A DNA stretch of 64,000 nucleotides from Eucalyptus grandis (GCF_016545825.1 NC_052621.1:37710687-37774686); one strand, 5' to 3'; counted from the first letter of the stretch, positions 10,742 through 22,599 are shown. Notes: generated from the letters alone by a model not told the origin. Made by a program: numbers and translations.

Positions 10742-12660
10742 GAGGTATCATTTTCCAAATGAGTTGTATATCCAAACCGTCACCCTCATATTAGATTGCC
10801 ATACATGTAAAGGGAAAAATATTCAGATATTATACTAAAATGAGAAGTTATCTTTCCTTTTGACACCTACGAAATAGGGTAAGTTAGAAATCAACCATTG
10901 ATGGACCTCCCAAGAGTAGATAGTGGATAAAGTTTCTTTGATGCGGCTTTCAAATTTTCCATAAATGATGAGATTTTGTATTTTAATTGATGGTATATTT
11001 AACAAACATTTTTTTACCAAAAAAAAAAAAAAATATTTAACAAACATTTCCTTCTAACACACTTCTTGCCAACAAAAGGCTGGATTGCCAGTCTTGCACC
11101 CTTGTGAGACTTTGTCACCTTATACTTGCTGACATCTTTTGTAATGAGGTTTGCTAGTAATGAGATTTCATTTTCGAAATGAGTTGTATATCCAAACCGT
11201 CACCCTCATATTAGATTGCCATACATGTGAAGGGAAAAATATTCAGATATCATACTAAAATGAGAAGTTATCTTTCCTTTTGACACCTACTAAATAGGGT
11301 AAGTTAGAAATCAACCATTGATGGACCTCCCAAGAGTAGATAGTGGATAAAGTTTCTTTGATGTGGCTTTCAAATTTTCCATAAATGATGAGATTTTGTA
11401 TTTTAATTGATGGTATATTTAACAAACATTTCCTTCTAATGCACTTCTTGCCAACAAAAGGCTTGATTGCCAGAGTCTTGCACCCTTGTGAGACTTTGTC
11501 ACCTAATACTTGCTGACATCTTTTGTAACGAGGTTTGCTAGTAATGAGGTTTCATTTTCGAAATGAGTTGTATATCCAAACCGTTACCCTCATATTAGAT
11601 TCCCATACATGTGAAGGGAAAAATATTCAGATATCATACTAAAATGAGAAGTTATCTTTCCTTTTGACACCTACGAAATAGGGTAGGTTAGAAATCAACC
11701 ATTGATGGACCTCCCAAGAGTAGATAGTGGATAAAGTTTCTTTGATGCGGCTTTCAAATTTTCCATAAATGATGAGATTTTGTATTTTAATGGATGCTAT
11801 ATTTAACAAACATTTCCTTCTAATGCACTTCTTGCCAACAAAAGGCTTGATTGCCAGAGTCTTGCACCCTTGTGAGACTGTCACCTAATACTTGCTGACA
11901 TCTTTTGTAACGAGGTTTGCTAGTAATGAGGTTTCATTTTCCAAATGAGTTGTATATCCAAACCGTTACCCTCATATTAGATTACCATACATGTGAAGGG
12001 AAAAATATTCAGATATCATACTAAAATGAGAAGTTATCTTTCCTTTTGATACCTACGAAATAGGGTAAGTTAGAAATCAATCATTGATGGACCTCCCAAG
12101 AGTAGATAGTGGATAAAGTTTCTTTGATGCGGCTTTCAAATTTTCCCCAAATGATGAGATTTTGTATTTTAATTGATGGTATATTTAACAAACATTTCCT
12201 TCTAATACACTTCTTGCCAACAAAAGGCTGGATTTCCAGAGTCTTGCACCCTTGTGAGATTTTGTCACCTAATACTTGCTGACATCTTTTGTAATGAGGT
12301 TTCATTTTTTAAATGAGTTGTATATCCAAACTATCGCCCTCATATTAGATTTCCATACATGTGAAGGGAAAAATATTCAGATATCATACTAAAATGAGAA
12401 GTTATCTTTCCTTTTGACACCTACGAAATAGGGTAAGTTAGAAATCAACCATTGATGGACCTCCCAAGAGAAGATAGTGGATAAAGTTTCTTTGATGTGG
12501 CTTTCAAATTTTCCATAAATGATGAGATTTTGTATTTTTATTGATGGTATATTTAACAAATATTTCCTTCTAATACACTTCTTCCCAACAAAAGGCTGGA
12601 TTGCCAGAGTCTTGCACCCTTGTGAGACTTTGTCACCTTATATTTGCTGACATCTTTTGT
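10742..12660. repeat. Five-unit roughly 385-bp tandem repeat
   Basis: Units begin near 10742, 11161, 11545, 11928 and 12296 with GAGGT(A/T)TCATTTT and are over 90% alike by eye. Unit 1 is longest because of a roughly 36-base internal duplication with an A-run at about 11008-11045. The last junction lacks the GAGGTTTGCTAGTAAT linker. On the minus strand every unit keeps an open frame containing FESRIKETLSTIYSWEVHQ and SNLPYFVGVKRKDNFSF. I do not recognise this peptide, and the long frames may simply follow from unit homogeneity. Confidence 0.9.
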
Positions 12661-13849
12661 AAAATAAACAAAAAGCAGTAAGAAATTGTATCATGAAAAT
12701 GTTTATACAACGTGTATAGTAAAGAAGATAATCCCATTCAACAAGTTTAAGCTGTGAGGCAAGTTTTAAAATTTTTTAGCATAAGTTTGAATAAAATTAT
12801 AAGGCGAGTCGTCCAAATTTCACCGAAATCAAGGCGTAAACAGTTTGGTCAAGCATCGTCGTCTAAATTTCATTGAAAATCATCTTAGGTTGTGAGGCAA
12901 GTTGAAAAACTTTTTGACCCAACCAACGAAGGTGCTAAAACTAATCTGTCATAAGATTGAATAAAATTATTATCGACGTTTGGTGTCATCTAGGAATAGA
13001 AAGACTAATCTTGCTACTAAAATTTGTCGATGAAATCCACTAAAGGAGGATGTCTTGTTTTAAGAATTGATCGACTTCTTTCAGAAGTCACTATCATCTT
13101 GGCTTATGATCTTCAGAATTTCTCCAATCACTCCTTATGCTATGCTTTCTCCCCAACGTTCAAAACCTATCCTAATTCTTGCTGTTCTTTTTTTTTTCCT
13201 TGATGTAACTGATAGAAATTTTGATATGCATAGTTTTAACCGGGGAAAAAAAGCAATAGATACTGTGGGGTATTGTCACTTTGTGATAGTTGTTAAAAGT
13301 AATAGCTTTTCATGGCATTGCTAGTTAAACTAAAAAGCTAAATCAAATATGATTTATAAATGAGTCACGCAACATGCCGCATTCACAGAATTGCTTATCG
13401 CTTATTGACATGAGCATGTCACGTGCGGAGTTCACCAACAAACAATTTTAACCTAGATGTGTCTTGAGAAATCACATTGGAGGTGGCGGTGCACTATGGC
13501 ATTTCATCCCTTATAAATACCCCTATATCCTCACTGTATCACCTCACACATAACACCTTCGATAATCTACAGGACTGATCGAATTTTAATTCTTCATTCT
13601 AGTTTTTGTATACTTTTTGTTTGAATTGCATAATTTTGCTGAAGGACTCTGTTGATCGAAAGTCATTCAGATATAGGAGTAGGACAATTTATTGTCCAAA
13701 AGCAAGCAAGAGAGAATTTGCAGATATTTGCTTGGAGAAAAATTTGAAGGTGAATATCTTTTTTATCAGACTAGATGCACATCTCTTTTCCTTCTTGTTC
13801 GGTAAAATGTTGCTCCACTCATCACACTGTTCTTTTTTATTTCTCTCTG
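12661..13849. other. Spacer with promoter-like segment
   Basis: AT-rich sequence. At 13409-13440 there is a CACGTG core (ATGTCACGTGCGG), and at about 13510-13520 a TATA-like CCCTTATAAATACCCC followed by a CA/CT-rich stretch, a layout like a plant core promoter. No convincing ORF follows; the 95-codon frame at 13606 has no family resemblance. Possibly an orphan promoter. Confidence 0.3.
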
Positions 13850-14804
13850 TTTTAAATGCCCTTCCAGCAATTCTCCTAGTGTCACAAAGGTAACAAGAAA
13901 CTCTCTATGAGGGGGTACCTCCTCTTTTTTGATTTTTCAATTTGGAAGAGGAAATAGCACAGGGAGCTTTTATTTATTAAAGATGAGCCTTGCATATAAA
14001 TTGATATTGATTCCCATGTACATCAAGATCACTTTGTACATCAAGATCACTTTCAGATCCAATTCTTTTCAGAAACTTCACATGATGTTAGAACCAATCT
14101 CGCAACTGAGACTAGAGTATGATAATTTGTAAATCATTTACACGTGTTCTGAGTTCTAGTGGAAGTCAGGAACTTGAGGTCGTGTGCATTTCTAAGCAAG
14201 AAAAGAATCTGATTGATTGAGATTATTACTGCCGATAATTCAGTAACTGAGGAAACTCAGATGACATGTAATATACACATTAGAATTTTCATAGCATAAC
14301 TTAAAATCTAGAGATGAATCTGATGAGAGTACAGATCTGAAATTTATACAGTTGAATACTTCATTCATTTTCTGATATGCGATTCACTGAGGCAAAGTTA
14401 GTTTATATATGTTTTGTTGCAGGAAGGCAATCACAAGTTAAAGTCTGGTTCTCAGGGGTGTAACAAAGTTGAGTCGATGCACTGTGCTGCTTGAACTTAA
14501 AACCTGAACAAATAATGTTTGATTTCATACGAGCTCTGCTCGACAGTTTAACTTGACTTGAGATGGACTTGGTTATCTTTAATTTGGATGAATATGAGCC
14601 AAGCTTGAGATCGACCACTTCTGAATTTAAATTTGGTTGCTCTGAATGGAAAGCCTTTTCATGCCAAATGAGTTGGTTATATGAATCCTTTTATGTTATT
14701 TACTTCTTACTTATAAAAGTCTAATGCATTAGTATGCATAAATAATGTATATTGAACGATAATCCAATATTTTAAAGTAAATTATCTAGTGAGTTGTAGT
14801 AGTC

Positions 14805-14945
14805 ATGAGCAGCTCGATTTGTTTGCACCCCTCAGAATTGGCAAAGTCAGCGTTAAGTGCGGAGCAACTAATTTTGAGAGAAAGTACTCGATGGCAGAGA
14901 CCTTCTCATGCAATTGCCAAAATAATTGGAGAAGCAGCTTGTGTA
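14805..14945 (+). repeat. Exon-like relic, copy 2 of 3 (best frame)
   Basis: An ATG frame reads SSICLHPSELAKSA, AEQLILRESTRWQRPSH and AIAKIIGEAAC to a good splice donor, GTGTAAGT (GT at 14943). The third copy (25272) keeps the same frame through ELVKSA, EQLIM and RWQRPCHGIA before a stop. Conserved frame plus donor suggests an ancestral coding exon of an unidentified gene or an upstream exon of this family. Confidence 0.4.
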
Positions 14946-15853
14946 AGTTTCCAGAAATTTTTCTCTTTTAGTGTCATAACATATATATAGCAGTTGTTGT
15001 TAGATCAAATGAAGTAGCTATTACCTTGATTTGCTCGTCATCTAAAAAAGTAGGAGATGAGAGTTTGTTGTGATTGAAACCTGCATACTTTCTCTTTATT
15101 GTTTGTCTGCAATCCTGGACATACCTGATAAAAGGGACGAAGGTTGAGCTGTATTAGGTTGGAGAAAGCTGTATGAAAAAATGCTGCAGGTACTGGGATC
15201 GCTTAAAAGTTGCTGCATAGAACTTTATCGAAGCTTATTTAGGCTGTCAATTTTTCTACTGATACAATTATATATAATACTTACCTAGATTAGTATGTGA
15301 TATATTTCTTCAGAATCAGTTAAAAGGGCATACTGAAATAGCAATTGACTATAATGGTAATTGCCTCAGGACAAGTTGTTTTGAAATGGGGGAAATGTAT
15401 TCTTTCTATCTCATTCAGGAATATAGAAACCAATATAGAGCAGGTTAATAATTAGGAAAACCTGCAATTGAAGAGTTATTATATACAGAATTCAGTGTAA
15501 AGAGCAATGAAATTGTAAGTAATTTTCCTCCTAAGTCCCCAAGATTTGAAATACCATTTGGAGCTATCATGTTTAATTTTTGTCAAGAAAGCGAAGAGCA
15601 CACAGTCAGAGCCCAACCAAGATACCTAAATTGACAGCTAATTGAGAACACGAGAAGTAAGACCAAGTTCATGGCATAGGTGGAAACTTACTGTGTTTCC
15701 GTTTCTTCCTTTGAATTGCCCAGTTTTGATTTCCCTATAAATTATAGATGAGTTTCAGATTACTCTGTGCAAATCTGCTTGAGAATACTTGTACTTGCTG
15801 TGCTTGTTTGAGCCTTTTTTAGTATGTGTGGCCACTCAAATTAAAGAGAAAAA
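14946..15853. other. 5' flank of PDS5-like copy 2
   Basis: Non-coding. From about 15420 onward it matches 1530-1977 and 27110-27559 (words AGAAACCAATAT, GCACACAGTCAGAG, GTGTTTCCGTTTC and a GTGTGGCCAC box just before the start). Probable promoter and 5' UTR shared by the array. Confidence 0.5.
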
Positions 15854-17785
15854 ATGGCGCCATCTTCTTCATTTGAGAGGACTTTGGCAAGGCAGCTCAG
15901 CTTGGTAGGCAATGGCCTCCTCAATGCCCCTTCTTCTGTTGACAAGCTTCTTGTTTTTCTCAAAATGGTGCCCAATATGCCCATTCATGCATTTGCAAAT
16001 GATGATCTGATGTGCTGTGTTTCTTTGCCCTACTTACGGTATGCTGTGCTCCTTGGGATAAAAAGAAAGCTTGATGGTGTTTGATAGTTGTTTGGTGCTG
16101 TGCAGTATTTGTGCTGAATTACTCATCAGCATTCTTTTCCTTTGGAACTGATTTTCATTTCTGTCTTAAATTTTTTTCGATGATACCTCTTTATCAGATG
16201 TACTGTTTCTTCGTATGGTTTTGTAGATTGTCCTTTTCCTCCAAGATTTCTGCTTTAAGCTCATTTAATCACTTTTCTGGCTACATACGATATCTCTTGT
16301 CAGCTGATGTTGTTGCTCTACTTAAAAAAATCAACAGTTTGCTTTGACTTACATGTTCCACTGCATTTCAGGAGGCGGAGGATTTGTTGGCTAACATGGA
16401 GCAAGGAGCATCAGAACCTCTGCTAGATTCCTTTCTTCCAGTCATGAAGGCACTAATTTCTTATTCTCTTTTGAAACATTCTGTTGAGGGTATAAGAGTT
16501 TTTGTAACATGTTGCCTCACTGAGCTTTTGAGGATAAGTGTACCTCAAGAAATGTTCAATGATGACCAGATGAAGGTGCAACATCTGTTATCCTACTCTA
16601 TAATGGCTATTTTGATGCGGCCAACACTATTCATTCCAGTAAAGATCAGCCTATTGGTATTGAAAGGTTTTCTCATCAATTCATTTCATTGACGTTCAGG
16701 TGATTTTTGAGTTAATTGTGGAGGCAATTTTGAAGTTATCTCAGGCATCCGGGCAATATTATGAAAAGGCCCTCTCCATACTTGAGACTGTTGCACAGGT
16801 CAAAGCATGCCTTCTTATGCTTGACCTTAAATGTGATGCACTAGTTGTCCAGATGTTTCAAACTTTCTGGGAAATCATTAGGTAAAAGGCTTACCAGTTG
16901 CATTTATTTTCTAACTTACATTCTTCTTTCAAAACAATATGCGGAATTTTTTTGAAAGACTGAAAGCTCTCCTATTGATGACTCTTATTTGATAGGACTT
17001 GTGCATTAAGTAGTGATCCTATTCATCTCGGAGAAAGACGTTACTTTCTAGTGTCAATATATGTCAATTTTCTTCCTATTCCTGATCGTTTGTTTTACAG
17101 GTTCTATGATGGCCTAATTCAATCTTATGACCCTCTAATGAAAAAGCACAAGGTGAGGTGACTATCAGTCTTTGAAATTTTATCTAACTGGACTTACCAT
17201 TTTGTTTTGATCAGCTCAGTTAGCTTCTTGCGTGTATCTATGGAGATCAGTCCTTTTGTTATCCTCAAGTCCTATCTGTTAGCTAATTTTTTATAATATC
17301 GTAACTGTTTCAGCAGGCGTCTCTCGCTCTATGCTCTCTGTACCTCATTTTTTAACTCTGAGATCTTGCAACTGCATTTTCTTTGATCTTGTGCTAAATA
17401 TATTTGGCCTGATTGGGGACTATAGGTTTTGTACGATGATGGGGACAAAGAAACCTTAAACCTTGAGAAGGAAAGGTGGGACTTCATTGAGGATGATTTG
17501 CCAGTTGAAGTAAGTGTTCACTTTAATTTATTATCTTTCCATGTTTCGTTTCGTTTTGTTAAGTGACATAACTCCCTGCTTGTGTGCTTCTTGGATATCT
17601 TGAAGCATCGACATGTGGCTGATAATCCCAAACCGATTACTTCACCTGTCATGTAAGTTTTTCCTTTTTCTGATATTTGTGCAGCGTGTTTCTTTTTTGT
17701 CCTAATGAAATTACCTGTCTTATTTGGTCCTGATTGTTGTATCAGACTGAGAAAGCAGAATGGGAATAAAGCAGAATGGGAATAA
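15854..17785 (+). CDS. Short PDS5-like protein lacking the middle exons (copy 2)
   Basis: Exons 15854-15967, 16372-16575, 16700-16881, 17101-17152, 17426-17509, 17606-17652 and 17746-17785; all borders GT-AG, 723 bases in frame, about 240 residues. Exons 1-3 are the PDS5-type N-terminus (PSSVDKLL, FNDDQMK, VKACLLMLDLKC). The counterparts of copy 1 exons 4-6 (the 543-base linker region plus the first Tudor strand with KVWWPLD) are absent, yet exon 3 ends in phase 2 (AG) and the next exon starts G TTC TAT GAT, so FYDGLIQ and VLYDDGD follow in frame. The Tudor fold is therefore incomplete. The exon 1 donor has moved by a codon (ATG then GTGCCC) because the ancestral GATGTATG became AAATGGTG. It could be a transcribed neo-paralog or a decaying pseudogene; cohesin function is doubtful. 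Confidence 0.6.
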
Positions 17786-17927
17786 ATGGGAATAAATGGG
17801 AATAAAGGAAGTTTTCCGTTAATATAAAATTAAAAAATATGTTAAGAGGTTAGATTTCAATACGCATTATCTTACTATTTTTATTGTTCTCTTGGCTGCA
17901 AGCTTATTTCTCGTGTTTCTTTCCAAG

Positions 17928-18314
17928 GCCGGAGCAACCACTAGATTGCAAGAAGTTGAAGAAGCTCCAAATTTGGGCAACCAAAATATAAGTCGAGACG
18001 AGTCTAGTGATGATGAAAGCTCTGAGGATAATGTCTTTGAGTTCTGGCCACAATCGAAGGATGTGCAACTCAAAAATCCTAGTACAAGCACATCTAATTC
18101 AACTCCAGAAGCCAGCCTGCCTAGAACGATCAGGGTTCGATCAAAGGATGTGCAACTTGAAAATCCTAGTACAAGCACATCCGACGATTCAACTCTGAAA
18201 GCCAGCCCACCTAGAGCAATCAGGGTTCGATCAAAGGATGTGCAACTAAAATATTCTAATACAAGCACATCAGATGATTTGACTCCAGAAGCTAGCCCGC
18301 ACCTTGGGGACTGA
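17928..18314 (+). other. C-terminal repeat tail of PDS5-like copy 2 (possible alternative last exon)
   Basis: An open frame of 128 codons after a pyrimidine-rich stretch and CCAAG acceptor encodes LQEVEEAPNLGNQN, DESSDDESSEDNV and three degenerate 30-residue repeats (KDVQL, NPSTSTS, ASPPR). It ends in SPHLGD, a shifted version of the PPRxWGL ending seen elsewhere. The upstream exon ends in phase 2 whereas this acceptor needs phase 0, so the join is out of frame by the simplest splice; the 240-residue ending in the preceding entry is preferred. Confidence 0.5.
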
Positions 18315-19044
18315 TGCTGAGCCAATTTTGGCATCACTAACTTGAAAGTTGGGGCTGCAGAGCATGGAAAACAGCTATAGTTTGGGTAAAATGATAGACG
18401 TAATAAATCTTAAGAATGCATCGGTATGCAAGAGCTTCCAATGAGGCCCCTGTACAAAGATACAGAGGTTGAAGTTCCTGATGTCCAGGAGCATTTAGTT
18501 ATGAGCCCTTGTATAGGCATAGGTTTGTTCTAGCTTTTGTAAATGTGTGATGATTATAGTCCTTAGCCACTACAATAGAAAGGCAAGCTTCTATATTTGA
18601 TTACATTCGTTTTGTCTAAAATGAAAGTTACATTCTTTTATTGGTCATAAAATAGAACTGAGAGTCAACTCATTCAATCATTACTTTCCTCTATCCTCCT
18701 GCGTAGTTGTGGTTGTGGACCATAAACAAATAATGTCTGAAAAAGGATAGTAACTTTACGTTTCTCTCTCCCTCCTGCCCTCCGGCTGTTGTATGAACTT
18801 GTGGAGTCACAGGAAAGAGTGACATGATGACCAAAAAGAGAGAAAAAGCACAAGGAGGAAGATAGTCACTGGTTGACTACTTCGTTCTACTCTCAATGCT
18901 CAGGTTCTTCATTTTCTTTTCTTGAACTTTACTGAGAGCTCTTTTCGACTACAGGAATTTTTTCAGAGTGAGCCAAACTCAAGAATTCCCAGGTTCTTAT
19001 TCTCCGGTGATGTTACTGTATTCTCTCCTTTTCTTGCATTTTAC
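18315..19044. other. 3' flank of copy 2
   Basis: 3' UTR-like sequence matching 6597-6960, then a downstream block (18765-19045). Confidence 0.5.
18765..19044 (+). repeat. Downstream block, copy 3 of 5
   Basis: Contains TGTATGAACTTGTGGAGTC, GACATGATGACCAAAAAGAG and CTTTACTGAGAGCTCTTTTC, the same order of words as at 7025. Its right end is interrupted by the SINE-like element. Confidence 0.55.
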
Positions 19045-19280
19045 TAGTAGCTTCCTTTTTTTTATTTTTTATTTTTATATATCAGTCCTACTCTATTCCT
19101 ACTTTTAACTCTTACTCTCAAACTTTTACCATGTCTCCTTGCAGGGCGTGAGAGTCGAAACCCACACTTGAAACTAATTCGTCCCCACCCCAATCCTTCT
19201 GAGAATGAGGGATTCGAACACTCCACCTCCCCCTTCTATGTTGAAAGGGTGGCCATTGGGGCACTGGTAGCTAATCACCC
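19045..19280 (-). mobile_element. SINE-like element, minus strand
   Basis: Read on the minus strand it starts near GATTAGCTACCAGTGCCCC (weak A-box resemblance), has GTGTTCGAATCCCTC (strong polymerase III B box, about 19208-19222) and ends in an A-rich tail of ATAAAAATAAAAAATAAAA type at 19050-19080. It separates the downstream block from the next PDS5-like fragment, which argues for insertion after or during the duplications. Confidence 0.6.
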
Positions 19281-19399
19281 CAAACCCAACGCTTCACCTG
19301 TCATGTAAGTCTTGCCTTTTATTCAATATCTTTGCCTGCATTCACTTCTTGTTTTGTATGGGGATGTAACCTATTTTGTTTGGTTCTGATTTCCATCAG

Positions 19400-19944
19400 C
19401 CTGCGATACAAAAAGGGCAGTGGCAAGAAGTCAGAGTCACCAAGGAAAATACCGATCGAACAGAACGTTGAAAGGTCTGATCTGGATACTGTGTATATTC
19501 TGTTTTTCACTCCACTTGGCTGGGGGCTTATTTCTAATGCTTTCATTCTAGGGCTGAAGCATCCTCCAGATTCCCAAAAGTGGAAGTTCCACATTTTGGT
19601 TCCCAAAATGTGGGCAGAGATGAGTCCAGTGATGATGAGAGCACCGTGTTAATCAGTATGAGATAAGGTGCCGGTCAAAGGATGTCTAGCCCGTATATCC
19701 TAGCTCAAGCACGTCGGAAGATTCTACTCCGGAAGCCAGCCCACCTGGATGTATTAGGGCGAAATCAAAGGATGTTCAACTACAAAGCATATCCAGTGAA
19801 TCAACTCTGGAAGCCAGCCTGCATAGATATATCAGGGCGAAATCAAAGGATGTCCGACTACAAAGCACATCCGATGATTCAACTCCAGAAGGTAGCCCAC
19901 CTAGAGCTTGGGGACTAGCACGGAGTCACTTTCGATATCCTTAA
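19400..19944 (+). pseudogene. 3' fragment of a fourth PDS5-like gene
   Basis: Preceded at 19270-19310 by a match to the last 40 bases of exon 9 (TTCACCTGTCATGTAAGT). Exon-like 19400-19474 encodes LRYKKGSGKKSES and EQNVER with a donor; from 19552, after an acceptor, it encodes AEASRFPKVEVPHFGSQNV and DESSDDES. Three 30-residue repeats follow (KDV, TPEASPPG) and the ending PPRAWGLARSHFRYP before a stop. In-frame stops lie near 19650 and 19690. This appears to preserve the ancestral 3' exons better than copies 1 and 2, where the basic LRYKKGSGKK segment has collapsed to LRK. Confidence 0.7.
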
Positions 19945-20789
19945 TTTGAAAGTCGAGGGTTAAGAGCATAAAACAGCTATAGTTTAGGTAAAATCATATA
20001 AGTGAAAAATCTTAAGAAGGCATCAATATGCAAGAGCTTACAAGTAGGCCCCTGTACAAAGATACAGAGGCTGAAGAAGTTCCGGATGTCCTGGAGCTTT
20101 TAGTTATCTGCCCTTGTATAGGCCTAGATTTTTTTTCTTGCTTTTGTACATTTGTGTTGATTATAGTCCTTAGGAACAACACAAAAATGCAGGTTTGTAA
20201 TGAGCCATGGCTCGTAATAAACATTGTCTAAAATGGAATTTCATTCGTTTATTCCGTCATTGCTTCCAACTTCCTCCCTGCATAGCTGTGTTGTGGATCT
20301 TGAGATGATCCCTGGCAACATAGCCAGGGGCTTTGAGAATAATGAAGTCCTTCCCTGAAAAATAATAACATTAATATGTATTATCTAACTTATTTCCACA
20401 TTGATAATGTGAATTCACCTTTCCGCGCCTTCCGGTATGTACCATTTCATTAAAAAGAATCCCGGAACTTTGGGAAATTAGTAGCTCTCGTAATTAGTGA
20501 TTTCTCCAAATGGCAAGATATGAAAATGAAGAATAAGAAAGAATTCCAAAATTTTAATTTTTTTTATTGTGATTAACATTTTTATAATGAGAGTTTTGGT
20601 ATTAACAATAAGTGAATTTTTATACATGATCAATAATTTTGAACTAGAAAAAAATCGATAAAATTATGTATAATCAATAATAAATAATGCCATATTAATG
20701 ATAGTAACTTTTCATATGAAAGAAAAAAAATAGTTTAACCACTTCAGTATTCATAGTGAAGCTTATTATACCCCATATTAAAAAATTCA
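19945..20789. other. 3' flank of the fourth fragment and AT-rich spacer
   Basis: 19945-20240 matches the 3' UTR-like stretches after copies 1 and 2; the rest is AT-rich and uninformative. Confidence 0.45.
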
Positions 20790-21030
20790 TCTCTCTCTCC
20801 AGGGCTATTGCACGAACTTGTGTAGTCACGGGAAAGAGAAACATGATGGCCAAAAAGAGAAAAAGAAGGACAAGGAAGATGGTCATCGATTGAATTCTTG
20901 GTTCCGCTCAGAATTCCCTGCTTCTTATTCATGGGTGATGGTCATGTATTGCCTTCTTTTCCTGAATTTACTGGTAGCTCTCTTCTATTACGATAGATTT
21001 AAGTGAGCGAGCAAAAATCAAGAACTGCCA
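20790..21030 (+). repeat. Downstream block, copy 4 of 5
   Basis: TTGCACGAACTTGTGTAGTC, then GAAACATGATGGCCAAAAAG and TTTACTGGTAGCTCTCTTC, as in the other copies. A frame through HGKEKHDGQKEKKKDKEDG is open, but I cannot tie it to a gene. Confidence 0.55.
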
Positions 21031-22129
21031 CCCGACTCAGTCATTTTTTAAGTTTTATTTTGGTCTCGCCTCAATCGTTTTGTCTTGTTGAATGGTTTTC
21101 TATTTATTGACAGAACATTGCAACTTTGTTTTAGTAGACTGTCCAAGGATTCGATATAAACTGATGTTTTGCGTAGCCCGTTAGAAGTCGGTCCTTCCTT
21201 TGCAATCCATATTGCCCATGATTTTTCCTGACAACTGCAAAATCCTTTTCGTAAAAACCGTGGACAATTGGTAGTCCTCACAAATTCAAATGGTTTGAGG
21301 AACTTTTGGAGTTGGTATGATTCTGTCGGTTGGCTGCTTAATCAAATGCCTCACTTTTGTTCTGAACTTTGGAGTTGGTTTGATTCTGTCGGTTGGCTAC
21401 TTAATCAGTAACATTCTCTTCTAAGTGCCTTGTATGCATCACCCGCAAGTTCTTATGTGTTGCAGATTTTCAAGCCAACCCTAACCGAAAAGCCAGACAG
21501 TTTATGGCCAACACAACATAGGTAGGAAGAAAGCCACTCCTCTTATTTTAGCCTTGCGCTTTGACTTCTAGGCAACATGAATATATGAAAATGGTCAACC
21601 TTCGTTTAACAACAGACCATCTCCTATGTTATATATGATATACGCTTCCATATTATTTGGGAAAAATTTCACGGAAGCATCTTCTTAGGGGTTAGAACAT
21701 CTAGAACATCTAGATTGTTTGGATATTGATGCATATGGGGAATAGTCGGAGACTAAGTGGGAAGGAATTTAAAGGTGCAAGATAAGTCTTGTATTTCATT
21801 TTCATTTTCTCATCTTCTTCTTCTTCTTCTTCCGCAACCGAGCCATTTTGTTTCAATACATAATGTCTCTTCAATTGGCGGAGGAGGAGGGCAACTTCTT
21901 CTTTAACAAAACAATAGTGGTCATGAAGGTGAAATTTCTCAAATATTGCAAGGACGTTCACAATTTTTATTTTTATTTTTGGCATCAACTACTGTATAAG
22001 ATCCCGCATTCAAGTTAGAGGGACTCAAAGCTTTACTTATTCCACATTACAGGAATTTGGGACTTGATGAAAAGAGCCAAGCTAACAACAAATATTGATG
22101 CAATCTTGAAGTTGGCGAGCGTCCAAATA
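21031..22129. other. Spacer
   Basis: 21430-21600 matches 7690-7870 and about 9945-10070. A short direct duplication (TTTGGAGTTGGT(A/T)TGATTCTG) occurs at about 21305 and 21368. No gene supported. Confidence 0.4.
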
Positions 22130-22337
22130 TAACCCCGGAAAATTGATAAATAATAATCTACTGATTAAACTTAATATCCAACACGCTGCACTTCCTTCCA
22201 CCCCCAAGATTGTATCAATACTTGCATCTTTCGTGCGCCAAACCCCCTACATTTTCCAGTGCTGTCCCAGCCAAGAAACATAGGGTCTCTGCTACAGAAT
22301 TTCTGGCCTATGGGCACTCCTCAGCACTTCCTACGAT

Positions 22338-22452
22338 TCAATGAGACTCCCAGTCCTTTAATTTCCTGCTTCCTTTGGGATTCGATATGGGAGCATTCAT
22401 TCCAGCCATCTTCGCATTGTACTTCGCCTTGAGAGGCTCATTATAGGTCCAA
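22338..22452 (-). pseudogene. Relic of MFAP1 last exon
   Basis: 115 bases, the same length as the last exon of the complete MFAP1 gene (31013-31127). It reads WTYNEPLKAKYNAKMAGMN, then APISNPKGSRKLKDWESH and a stop, with the CAG acceptor still present at 22453-22455. The homology extends over about 22130-22550 against about 30800-31220, so flanking intron and 3' UTR were copied too. No other MFAP1 coding sequence is nearby, hence a fragment rather than a gene. Confidence 0.9.
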
Positions 22453-22599
22453 CTGCATCACAAGCAAACGTCAAATTAAGTTCCTATCAGCATCATGAAT
22501 CGGTAATAAATTGTTCTCTTCGAACTTCCTGTCTCAGGTAACAGAATGTTGTATTCAGAGAAAGGTGGTATCAATAAAACCAAAAGGAGCTTCACCCGC

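Larger units (their letters stand above)
13850..18700 (+). repeat. Segmental duplication unit B (PDS5-like copy 2 and flanks)
   Basis: Collinear with 24190-30200 (unit C), and from about 14283 onward with 1-6960 (unit A). Shared landmarks include the pre-start block at 14805, the promoter stretch at about 15590-15853, the coding exons and the 3' UTR. Unit B differs by an internal deletion between 16900 and 17050. Confidence 0.85.

Noticed and set aside
10742..12660. Tandem units considered as LTRs of a retrotransposon
   Set aside because: Five contiguous head-to-tail units with no internal domain, primer-binding site or TG...CA ends.
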